Translations under genes and position numbers: made by a program
Notes under the pieces: model-generated
The model's input: only the letters and a program-made list of their open reading frames with translations
Told to the model about the DNA's origin: nothing
Database searches by the model: none
Source of the DNA: Oscillospiraceae bacterium
GTDB lineage: Bacteria > Bacillota > Clostridia > Oscillospirales > CAG-382
Assembly: GCA_015063785.1 (NCBI GenBank)
Contig: SVTM01000009.1
Coordinates: forward strand, 1 to 64,000
DNA: 64,000 nt
Direction of reading: 5' to 3'
In this document: positions 41,408 through 51,800 of the stretch, one piece after another
How the letters are laid out: each line of letters opens with the position of its first letter
Numbering within the stretch: position 1 is the first letter of the stretch

Positions 41408-42547
41408 TTACCCCCAACCAGTTCCATTATCCCCTTCATCGGGAAGTCCCTCATCGGTCTCGGGTATTTCATTTTCGGGTGTATCGGTTCCGGGTGTATC
41501 AGTTCCGGGTGTGTCGGTTCCGGGTGTATCGGTACCGGGTGTGTCGGTACCGGGTGTATCGGTACCGGGTGTATCGGTACCGGGTGTATCGGTACCGGGT
41601 GTATCGGTTCCGGGTGTATCGGTTCCAGGGGTGTCGGTTCCCGGGGTGTCGGTTCCGGGAGTGTCGGTTCCCGGGGTGTCGGTTCCGGGAGTGTCGGTAC
41701 CGGGTGTGTCTGTACCGGGTGTGTCTGTACCGGGTGTATCGGTACCGGGAGTGCTGGTTCCGGAACTACCGGTTCCGGGTCTTATTGTGCCGGAACTGCC
41801 TCCGGTGGAACTGCCGGTTCCGGGTCTTGTTGTGCCGGAACTGCCTCCGGCGGAACTGCCGGCTCCGGGAGTCGGAACTACAGGAATGCCAACGTTTTTC
41901 TCACGACCGTTTTTCTGAATTTTTCTGGCTTCAGAAAGCTGACGGTCTGTAAAGACATTTTGTTCTACCAAACGCTTTGCCAAAGTGATTTCGGAGCCGT
42001 TCAGTTTTGCATCCAGTGCATTCCAAAATATACCAATTGCATCTGCTCTGGTAAAATCAGCATCCGCTTCAGCGGTTTGTATCAGTCTGAGCTCATGCGC
42101 CAATTTGTATGGGTCATTCCAAACAAAGAGGGGTTCCTCTCCTTGGTCTGAATAATTCAAAGCTCGGAGAACCAGTGTGAGGAACATATAGTCAGTCATT
42201 TTATCGTTAGGAGAAAAGGTGGTTACAGCTGTTCCGTTGGTGATACCGTTTTCAAAGGCATAACCTACATAACCTGCCGCCCACTCGGGGACATCGGTAA
42301 ATTCATTATTGTATACGCCATTCTGTGCTGTTTTTTCCATGCCGATCATACGAACCAAAAGAGTTACACCTTCGGCTCGAGTCAAACCCTTTTCAAGCTC
42401 GTATCCATTGTCGGTGCCGAGAAAAAGCCCAAGCTCGTTAAGAGCATCGGCTGTGTTGACGTCGGATTTATCAACAGCAAAAACGGTGACAGACAAAATG
42501 CCCACCAATATCGCAAGGATCAGTACTGTAATTATTTTTTTCATCAA
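41408..42547 (-). CDS. SLH-domain protein with (GTDTP)18 stalk and C-terminal EGDNGTGWG tag
   Basis: Signal peptide, SLH-like repeats ('EFTDVPEWAAGYVGYAFENGITNGTAVTTFSPNDKM'), Gly/Ser/Pro/Thr-rich stalk, C-terminus DEGLPDEGDNGTGWG. Confidence 0.85.
   Translation of the reverse strand: MMKKIITVLILAILVGILSVTVFAVDKSDVNTADALNELGLFLGTDNGYELEKGLTRAEGVTLLVRMIGMEKTAQNGVYNNEFTDVPEWAAGYVGYAFENGITNGTAVTTFSPNDKMTDYMFLTLVLRALNYSDQGEEPLFVWNDPYKLAHELRLIQTAEADADFTRADAIGIFWNALDAKLNGSEITLAKRLVEQNVFTDRQLSEARKIQKNGREKNVGIPVVPTPGAGSSAGGSSGTTRPGTGSSTGGSSGTIRPGTGSSGTSTPGTDTPGTDTPGTDTPGTDTPGTDTPGTDTPGTDTPGTDTPGTDTPGTDTPGTDTPGTDTPGTDTPGTDTPGTDTPGTDTPGTDTPGTDTPENEIPETDEGLPDEGDNGTGWG
41477..41760. repeat. 15-nt tandem repeat encoding GTDTP units
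   Basis: 18 in-frame TDTP units plus one STP variant, read directly. Confidence 0.9.
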
Positions 42548-42578
42548 AATATACCTTTCCGCAAAATATTCTTTAGAG

Positions 42579-42634
42579 TTGTCATTCTCAGGGAGAACCG
42601 TTGATTTCTCAACGGTCCTCGCTCAAAATGACAA
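42579..42634. repeat. Small palindromic (REP/MITE-like) element
   Basis: Terminal inverted repeats TTGTCATT...AATGACAA enclosing ACCGTTGATTTCTCAACGGT. Confidence 0.5.
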
Positions 42635-42639
42635 ACCAA

Positions 42640-42692
42640 AAACCGGAGTTGAGTCAGGATATATTTCTATATCCTGACTCGCCAGTTTTTAA
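42640..42692 (-). terminator. Hairpin downstream of 36-aa peptide gene (terminator/attenuator)
   Basis: Minus strand CTGGCGAGTCAGGATATAGAAATATATCCTGACTCAACTCCGGTTTTT. Confidence 0.6.
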
Positions 42693-42736
42693 GTGATGTT
42701 AATCGATAAGAATCACACACCACTATCGGTTACTAA

Positions 42737-42847
42737 TTAACCCCAACCGGTTCCGTTATCGCCTTCTGCGGGATCCGAAGCTGTGATAACATCTTCAACG
42801 TTGAACGGAAGAATTTCAACAACAGGTTCTTCAAATAACTTTTTCAT
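42737..42847 (-). CDS. 36-aa precursor-like peptide MKKLFEEPVVEILPFNVEDVITASDPAEGDNGTGWG
   Basis: Manual translation; SD AAGGAGAA upstream of ATG; C-terminal nonapeptide identical to that of the adjacent SLH protein; not in the ORF track because of its size. Confidence 0.8.
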   Translation of the reverse strand: MKKLFEEPVVEILPFNVEDVITASDPAEGDNGTGWG

Positions 42848-42868
42848 ATAGATTCTCCTTCCCTTAGA

Positions 42869-45800
42869 TTAGTGCAGAGATGCGTAAGCCGCATCAGAGA
42901 ACTTCATAATTTCGTAGAGCCAAGGATTATTAGTTGCGTTTCTTGCAACATAGCTTTCAAGACTATCCACTACTGTCACTATTTCTTCACCAGCAGCATT
43001 CTTGAACACACAAGTAACGTCACAACGACCATCTGCTACAACAATTTTGTCGATAGTGAATACAGTATAAGAACCACTTGTTGTACAATCTGCAGCGTTA
43101 ATAGTTACAGTTTGAGTCACACCATAATGATCGACGAAGCTGATATCTGCAGAGCCACCGGAAATTGCAGAAGTCTTAATTGCAATCTGCATAGAGATTT
43201 TGCTTTCAAGTACAAACTGTGTTCCATAGTAAGCATCTGCGTTATTACCAGTAATGCTACGTCCATCTACGCATGTCGGGGTTGTCTGAGTTGCGTATGC
43301 CTTTTGTGTTTCCGTCAATGTGCTATTTGCAAGATCTGCAGTATTGTAATTAAACTTAACCTGTGCAGCTGCTCCATAGTTCAGCATGTCGATCAGAAGA
43401 GTTCTTGTTTCTTCCGCTGTACGTGTAGAACTTGTAGCAATGTCTTCTTTGTCAACGTTACGCAGGATGTAATCGCGAATACTATCAGTCTTGGTTACAC
43501 TGATCTGCTTATCATTAGCATCATAGATAGTAACATTAACTTTATCACACATTTCTTTTGCCGCGATACCTGCATACTTAATTACATAGTAATTACCACT
43601 CTTAGTACAATCACTCAAATTAATGGTAATTGTCTCATCAGCTCTGTCATCTGCATATTCTCTAACAATTACAGCATATCCGGTATTATCAACATAGCTT
43701 GTGTTGAATGCAAAGTTGATATCCAGTTCATTGCCGAGAGTGAGGTTTGTACCGAAGAATTCCTTCAGTTCAACCTTCGCCAATGTATACTTACCTTCCG
43801 CATAAGCTACTTCATAGTCATCAACGGTAGTAGTAACGTTGCCACATTCGTTAGCAGTAACTACAGAAGCAACATCTGTCAGAACGACAGAACCGTTGTT
43901 AACGAGAGTAGCAATTCCATCAGCCTTGCGGCATGCAACTGTGAGGTTGCCGCCTACATTGACTGTACCGTCTGCACCGATGTTAGCGGTTTCGCCGTCT
44001 GCCATGTAGATTTCAACCTTTGCGCCATTCTTGATGTCAAGAACAGCAGCCTTGCCTGCAATTGTACCGATGTTGATACCATGGCTGGAGTTGTAGCTGT
44101 AATCTGCACCACCGTCGGAGAATGCCTTACCAACGATAAGTGTAGCACCGTCTACAGTGATCTGTGCGGGCTTGCCAACGCGGTCAGAATCTGTGTTGTC
44201 ACGGCCGCTGTAATCCTTACCGGTCAGCTGCATTGCTGCAGTATTGAACTCTGCAGTATCTTCAACAGTAATCATACCGTTGCCGTAAACGTTGGTCTGC
44301 CATGTTGCGATAAGCTTAGCAGTGTCAGATACTGTGATGTAACCCATTGTTGTAACCTGCATTGCGTAAACAGTGGAAGTGCCGGAGATATTGATTGCAC
44401 CGTTGTAGTAAGACTTAACGATAGAGTTGCCACCTGCATCGTGAACGATAGAGTCGATCACGTTGATTGTAGCGTTCTGACGTGCGTCAAGTTCGGGGAT
44501 CAAGATCTCTGCATCCTTGATGTTTACTGTTGCGTTCTGGAATGTAACAACAGGAAGTTCATACTTAGGTGCAGTACCTGTGATAGTGAATTCGATATCC
44601 TTTTTGAAGTCGATTTCTGTGCTGATTTCGCTGCCTTCAACATCAAGAACGGTGATTGTCTCGCCATTCTGAACTGCGTCGAGTGCTTCAGCGAATGTCT
44701 CATAGCCAACTTCGTCGATCTTAGCAACAGCGGGAACAACCACGTACTTGCCGTCGGCATACTTAACCACGCTGCCTTCAACAGTGGTGGTTACAGTAGC
44801 TCCTGCGGGAGCTGTGAGAGTTGCATCAGCTGCAGTGAGAACGTACTTAGCGTACTGGCTGTTAGTAAGAGTTCCAACAGTGTTTGCGCCTTCAAACTTG
44901 AATGTCTGAACGCCGGAGTAACCGGTGCGTTCCCAAATGCCGATGCTGGAAATATTACAATTCTTCAAAGTAACAGTCTTTCCAGCGTAGTTCTGAATGT
45001 AGAGACCGTATGTAACGCCAGTCATCTTTACGTTTTCGAGGGTTGCGCTAGTGCCGTATACCCAATGGAAACCGTAGTTGCCGCCGTTAACAGTTACATT
45101 CTTAACCACAACTGTGGGAGTGGACTTGTTTGCATACAAGAAGCCATAACCGTAGTTGGAAACAGTACAGTTTTCAACTGTGATGCTCTTGATACGGTTT
45201 GTAGTAACGGCATAGCCGGTACCATCCACAAAGTTCACGTTCTTAACAACAGCAGCTGTGCTAGTACCCGAAACGCTGATGTTGCCGGTGTACTTGAAGT
45301 TTGCACCGTCGATTGTGAGGCTCTTGTTAACAGTTACGTCTTCGGTAATGTCAGCAAGAAGAACGATTGTGTCCTTTGCCTGTGCTGCGCCAATTGCTTC
45401 TTCGAGAGATTCGTACTTAGTACCGTTTACTTCAGCAACATAGTTAGCTACTCTTACGCCCCATGTGCCGTTATTCTCTTCAAGAATATAACCTGCGGGA
45501 AGACCTGCGTTTCCGGTTACTACAGTAGAACCGTTCTTAAGAGCGGCTGCAGCAAGGGAAAGTGTTACAGGATATTCTGTAGCAGCTGCTTCAGCAGACA
45601 GGAGAACGTCGCCAATCAGAGATGCCTCTGCCTTTACTGTAAGTGCACCGGGGTTAGCATTAGCGTTAGCCTGCTGCATCCAGATAGACTTGTTAGCACC
45701 CTCGATTGTACCGCCATTGACGGTGAGGATGTTCTGTGCTTCAGTACCGTTGAGGAACTGACGGATTGCACGGTAGGTAGACTTAACAGTGCCGCCCTTG

Positions 45801-48800
45801 ATAACGGTTTCTGCATAAGTACCCTTGCCGTTTGTGAGGTTGTCGATACCGTAAGCCATATCGGTGCCACCGAGGTGTTCGATAGTAACACCGTCAACTG
45901 TAAGCTTACCGCGCTGGTTGGAGATTACAGAGGAGTAAGCGTTAAAGAAGCGGTTGTTGGTAGCAGTAAGAGCGATCGTACCTGTGCCGCTAATGGTCAA
46001 GTCTGCGCCGGGATTGATGTTGATCAGACCGAAGCTGCCGGTAGCATTGTCAGTACCGGTGATGTTGAAGCTGCCCAAACCAATCTCAACTCTCTTGCCT
46101 TCGGGGATGTTGACGGAACCGGTCAGAACGATGTCGCTTCTGACAGTGATGTAACCACCTTCTATCACTTCGTCGATCGCTTTCTGAAGAGAATCGAAGT
46201 ACTTAGAACCGTTTGCGGTATAAGCGGAAGCTACATAGGTAATCTTATTGCCGTTCAGGGTAACATTGCCGTTGGCAACGTAGTAGGGATCCTTGAACAT
46301 AGCCTTAGCTTCTTCAACAGTCATATTATCATCTGTGATAGCAACGTTGGAGCCGGAAGCCCTCAGATCGATCTGGAAGCCCTCAGCAAAGTCACAGTCA
46401 ATGAAGCTGACGTTCTTGTTGTAGTAGCGGTGGCCAGCGTAGTTGCCCTGGTCGATGGAGCAGTTGGTGTAGCTTACATTGCCAAATGTGCTTGCATAGC
46501 TGCACCAGCCGGTGATATCACAGTTTTCAAACGCGATATTGCCGCCTGTGGATCCATCGAAGTGGACAGCAAAGTTGGAGCCATTGATGGTGGAATTCTT
46601 AATTGTAATATCGCCTTTAGCGTAGCAATATCTCATGCCGTTGTAGCCGGTGAGTTTTACGCCTTCGATAGCGATATCCTTACCGTTTACGCAAAGTGCG
46701 CAGTCGTAATTGCCGGTCTTTTCGTTATGAACGTTGAGATTCTTAACTGTTGCGCCGGAAGAAACGACTACTCTGCCGGTGATGTTAACAAGGTTACCAG
46801 TAGCATCGGTTTCACCGACAACTATGATTGCCTTGTTTACAGCAATGTCTGTGGTGTAATCGCCTGCAAGGATTGTAACGGTTTCGCCGGGCTGTGCAGC
46901 GTCGATTGCTTCCTTGATAGTTTCGTAGAAGATATCGCCGATCTGTGCCACGTAGTTCTTAGGAGCAAGAACGGTTTCGCCGTTTACTACAACAGTGATG
47001 TCGTTGTTAGCGCCGAAGCTGCCCTTCTTGTTGTTCCACAGGCTGTTGCCGGAAACATTACCGTTACCAAATCCTGTAACAGTGGTAGCTGCATCAACAG
47101 TGATTCTAGCACCTGTGGAGAAGCTGGTATCGATTTCGATTGCTGCCTTGCCGTCAACCGGTGCGGAAGCATTGAATGTAGTCTTTGCCACAGTGAGATC
47201 AGTGAAAGCACTTGTGCTTTCGGTGTAAACAAGCACGGACTTACCTACAGAATTGAAGGTACATTCGTTGAATGCAACTGCACCTGCACCGTATGTCCAT
47301 ACGTTGTATGCATCGGCACTGTTCTGGTTGAATGTACACTTATTAAAGGTTTCGGATGTTCCATAGAGGAATACCTGACCGTTAATTGTACAGTTGTTGT
47401 AAACCAGATTGCCCGAATGCTGGAGACCTGTGTAGTTTACGTTAGGATAGTAGTCGAAGGTTACGTTGTTGAAGGTAACATTCGCGCTACCCATGTTGAA
47501 CGCGCCGATGTTGTCAAATACAACGCCGTCAACCGCACCTGTAATGGTGATATCCTTGCCGGAAATACCAACGAGAGAATATGTGCCGGCAGCGTAAATC
47601 TTGACTTCGTCGCCATCCTTTGCTGCTGCGAAAGCATCAGCGAGCTTGAGGTAAGCTGTGTCACCGATCATTGCCTCTACAACTACGGGTGTGCCGTTTA
47701 CAACAACATCGACACCCATTTCAGCAATGTCGGGGAGATAGATAACATCTGTAAGAGCAGAACCGTCGGTAACAGAGCAACCGTCGAAGGTAGCAATTAC
47801 ATCATTCTTACCGAAGTCAATATTCATGTTGGGATTGAACTCAACGTTATTAAGGTCTGCATCCTGATAGAATCTGAGCTGGTTGTAATAACCCTCTGCA
47901 AATTCAGTATCAGAAATCGTAACCTTGTTGATAGTAGAAGCAAAGCTGGTCCAACCTGTAATCACACAGTTTTCGATTACGATATTGCCGCCGGCAGAGC
48001 CGTCAAAGTGAATACCGTAAGTAGCACCTGTAATAACGCTGTTCTTGAATGTTACAGTGCCGGTAGTGTAGCAACTACGGAAGCCGTTTCCACCGGTAAT
48101 GTTACAATTTTCAACAAGGACATCCTTTGCGTTGATATAACCAGCACTGCTGGAACCATTATTTACGTTAAGGTTCTTCACGGTCGCGCCGTCAGCAGTG
48201 ATGTTCAGCTTGCCGGTGATGTTAACAAGGTTGTTACCATCAGCATCGGTTTCGCCGACAACTGTGATTGCCTTGTTGATGTTAAGATTCTGAGTATAAG
48301 CGCCTGCAAAGATTGTTACGGTTTCGCCGGGCTGTGCAGCTGCGATTGCTTCATTGATGGATGCGTAGCAAACATCGCCGATCTTAGCAGTAGCGCGAAC
48401 TACCTTGTAAGCGCCGTCGGCATACTTAACCACGCTGTCTTCAACAGGTGTGGTTACAGTAAATCCTTCGGGAGCTGTGAGAGTTGCATCAGCTGCAGCG
48501 AGAACGTACTTAGCGTACTGGCTGTTAGAAAGAGCTACAACAGTGTTTGCGCCTTCAAACTTGAATGTCTGAACGCCGGAAGAACCGGTGCGTTCCCAAA
48601 TGTTGATACTTGTAATATTGCAATTCTTGAGTTCAATTGTCTTTCCAGCGTAGTTCTGAATGAGAAGACCGTTTGTAACGCCAGTCATTGTTACGTCTTC
48701 GAGGGTTGCGGTAGTGCCGTATACCCAATGAATACCGTAAATACCACCATTCATAGTTACCTTGTTAACAACGACTGTGGGAGTGGACTTGTTTGCATAC

Positions 48801-51800
48801 AGGAATCCATCATAACCATTGAGCGTACAGTTTTCAACTGTGATGCTCTTGATGCGGTTAGTAGTAATAGCATAAGTCTCTGTATAATCCACAAAGTTCA
48901 CATTCTTAACAACAGCCTCTGTGGTATTACCCGAAACGCTGATGTTGCCGGTGTACTTGTGGCTTGCACCGTCGATTGTGAGGCTCTTGTCAACAGTTAC
49001 GTTTTCGGTAATGTCAGCAAGAAGAACGATTGTGTCCTTTGCCTGTGCTGCTGTGATTGCCTTAGCGAGGGTTTCATACTTCGCTTCGCCGATCTGTGCA
49101 ACATAGTTAGCTACTCTTACGCCCCATGTGCCGTCGCCGTTATCCTGAGGAACATATCCTTCTGCGCAGTACGCATCTGCAATACGAGTATTGAACGTAC
49201 CGCCGGAGATAAATCCAACAATCTGCTTGTCGGGTGTTTCGCCTTTAACGCTTGCATATGAGCCTACTGCATCTGTCTTAGCAGAATTAAATGTACCGCC
49301 GGTAATGCTTACAGTCGGTGTTTCATTTGTCGGCTCATTATTTGCACGGTTCACGATCTGGAGAGCATGGCCGGTGCATGCTGCAAAGTTGTTGTCCCAA
49401 TAGCCATCGTCTTCAAATGCGGTTTCGGGTGCGGTACCGTTAATTGTACCGTCTGTAATCAGCAGAGTACCACTTCTGAAGCTGATACCGTCCATACCTT
49501 CGATGATACCGCCGTTTACAGTCAGCTTACCATTCATAGGATGCTCGATACCGGCAGTAGAATAACTATTGCTGATAGCAGTTGTGATATAACCACCATT
49601 GATGGTGATCTCGGTATTATCACGGTTTCTGTTACCTGCGATAGCAGCGAAGAAGCCCTTGAGTGTACCGCCATTGACGGTCAGCTTAGCTGTGCCGTTT
49701 TCAGCGTTATCGCCGGATGCAGTCATCATAACCGCACCATAGACGTCATACTTGCTGTTGCCCCAGCCTGCTTCGCTGTAGCTTGCATCAAGAGTACCGT
49801 TCTTTGCGTCAGAGCTGTCTGCGATTGTGAGGTCACCGCCGAAGTCAACTGTAATAAGAGCTGTACCGCTCTCTGCAGCGCCATATTCCCAAACAGCGGG
49901 ATCATAGTTTACAGTCTTACCGTTGAGGTCCAAAGTAACAACCTTACCTGCTGCGATGTGAACAGTCTCGGTAAGAGTAACGTCACTAACCAGTGTAACG
50001 GTTTCGTTAGCCTGCGCTGCGTTAATTGCATCAGCGATAGATCTGTAGTATGTATCACCGATCTTAGCAACGTTACGAATGATTTTGCCGTCGAGATTAA
50101 CAGTGGAAGTACCACTAATGTTAACAAGATCGATCATCTTGCCATTAGCATTAGTACAATTTGTAACTGTTACTACTGCGCCGCTAACAGAATGGATACC
50201 ATCCTGATATACATCAGAGGTATTGGCGCCGTCAACATCAAATTTACAATTCTTGATTGTAGCATCAAAGTAGGTTCTGATTACACCGTAAGTGCCGTTG
50301 TCCATGATGGTACAGCCATCAAATACACAGCTTGCGGGAGAACCGCTCATTGCTACCCAACCGATAATTGTACAATCCTTATAAGTAAGGTTTGCACCTT
50401 CAGTAATGCCGTCGAAGTGAATTGCGTAAACGCTTGTAGCTTCGAAGGTTACATTTTCAAATACGAGGTCGCCCTTCGCATATGCCCATCTCTGAGCGTT
50501 GCCGCCCTTGATGTGCAGATTCTTAAGTGTAAGGTTTTCAAGAGTACCGCCGAGTGTACCTTCGAGGATGACAGCAGGTGTGCCGTCATCATTTGTTTCG
50601 CCGACAACAGTAATGCCTGCCTTCATGGAAGGAAGTGTATATGTGCCTGCAAGGATTGTTACGGTTTCGCCGGGCTGTGCAGCTGCGATTGCATCAGCAA
50701 GGGTTGCATAGCCGGTCTTTCTGGTATATCCGTCAAGATCACGTCCGATATAAGCCACAGCGTCAACTACTGTCCAAGTACCGTCGCCATTATTCTTAAT
50801 CGCGCTCTTATTTTCGGGATACTGAACTTCCCAAGTATAATGCTGATGGAAAACATCCGCATTGTAGGTACCGCCGGTAACCACTACATGACGCTCGCCC
50901 TGTCCTTTTGCGTTGAAGATCCAAGGAGAACCGTTATCACCGGTGCCAACATTACCAAGAGTGAAGGTACCGCCATTGATAATTATGCCTTCGTTTCCGC
51001 CGGTGTAAGCCAGAGAATCTTTTGCCTTATCAAGCTTGTAAGTACCGTTTTCAACAGTAATGGTGCAACCGTCTTCATAGTTTGCAAGGAGAGAGTAAAC
51101 CGTATTGGTTGCAGCAACATCTACAGTACCGTTACCGGTAAGAGTCAGGTGACCGTTATTATCTGTGGAGAACACACCAACCAGCATAATGTTGGTTCCT
51201 GTGTATTCGCCGGAGATAGTCTTGCCGTTAAGATCGATAGTTACAGTCTTGCCATCTACGAGGAAGTAAGTGTCGTGGCTACCGTCAAGAAGCTGAAGTT
51301 CGGTCTTTGCAAGATCGATGTTTTCGAGAAGAACGATTGTGTCGTTTGGCTGTGCTTCGTTGATAGCTTCCTGCAGGCTGGTGTACTTGGTTCCGTTGAG
51401 TTCTGCAACGTCAATTACATCCTCAACTACTGTGTAACCACCATCTGCAGCTACTGCCTTGTAGCCGTCAGCTACATATGCAGTAGGATCCTGATCGAAA
51501 GTACCGCCGGTGATCGACATTGTGCCGCTTACACCGAGAGTAGCATTCTTACCGCCGGAGAAGTCACCGCCGGTGATGGTAGCCTTTGCACCTGCCTGAA
51601 CACATACTGCGGAACCGCTGTCCATAGTAGTGCCCTTGGGGCCTACGAATGTACCGTCCATGATAGTAACATCTGCCCCGCCGGAGATATTTACTGCATG
51701 ACGTGTACCGCTTGTTGCGTCAATCTTGTATGTACCGCCGTTGATGGTTGCGGTAACCGCGCCATCAATGCGCACGCCGTGACGTGTGGAGGTTACGTTA

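Noticed and set aside
41477-41760. CRISPR-like regularly repeated DNA
   Set aside because: 15-nt contiguous coding repeats without spacers; not a CRISPR array, and no cas genes are present.
41313-41918. Plus-strand ORF with GVSVPGVSVPG repeats
   Set aside because: Antisense reading of the GTDTP-encoding tandem array; the minus frame has signal peptide, SLH domains and a functional-looking C-terminus.
26564-42847. Classical lasso-peptide cluster
   Set aside because: PqqD, HprK-like and NTase genes are present, but I found no asparagine-synthetase-like cyclase or transglutaminase-like B2 protease, so a canonical lasso assignment is not supported.
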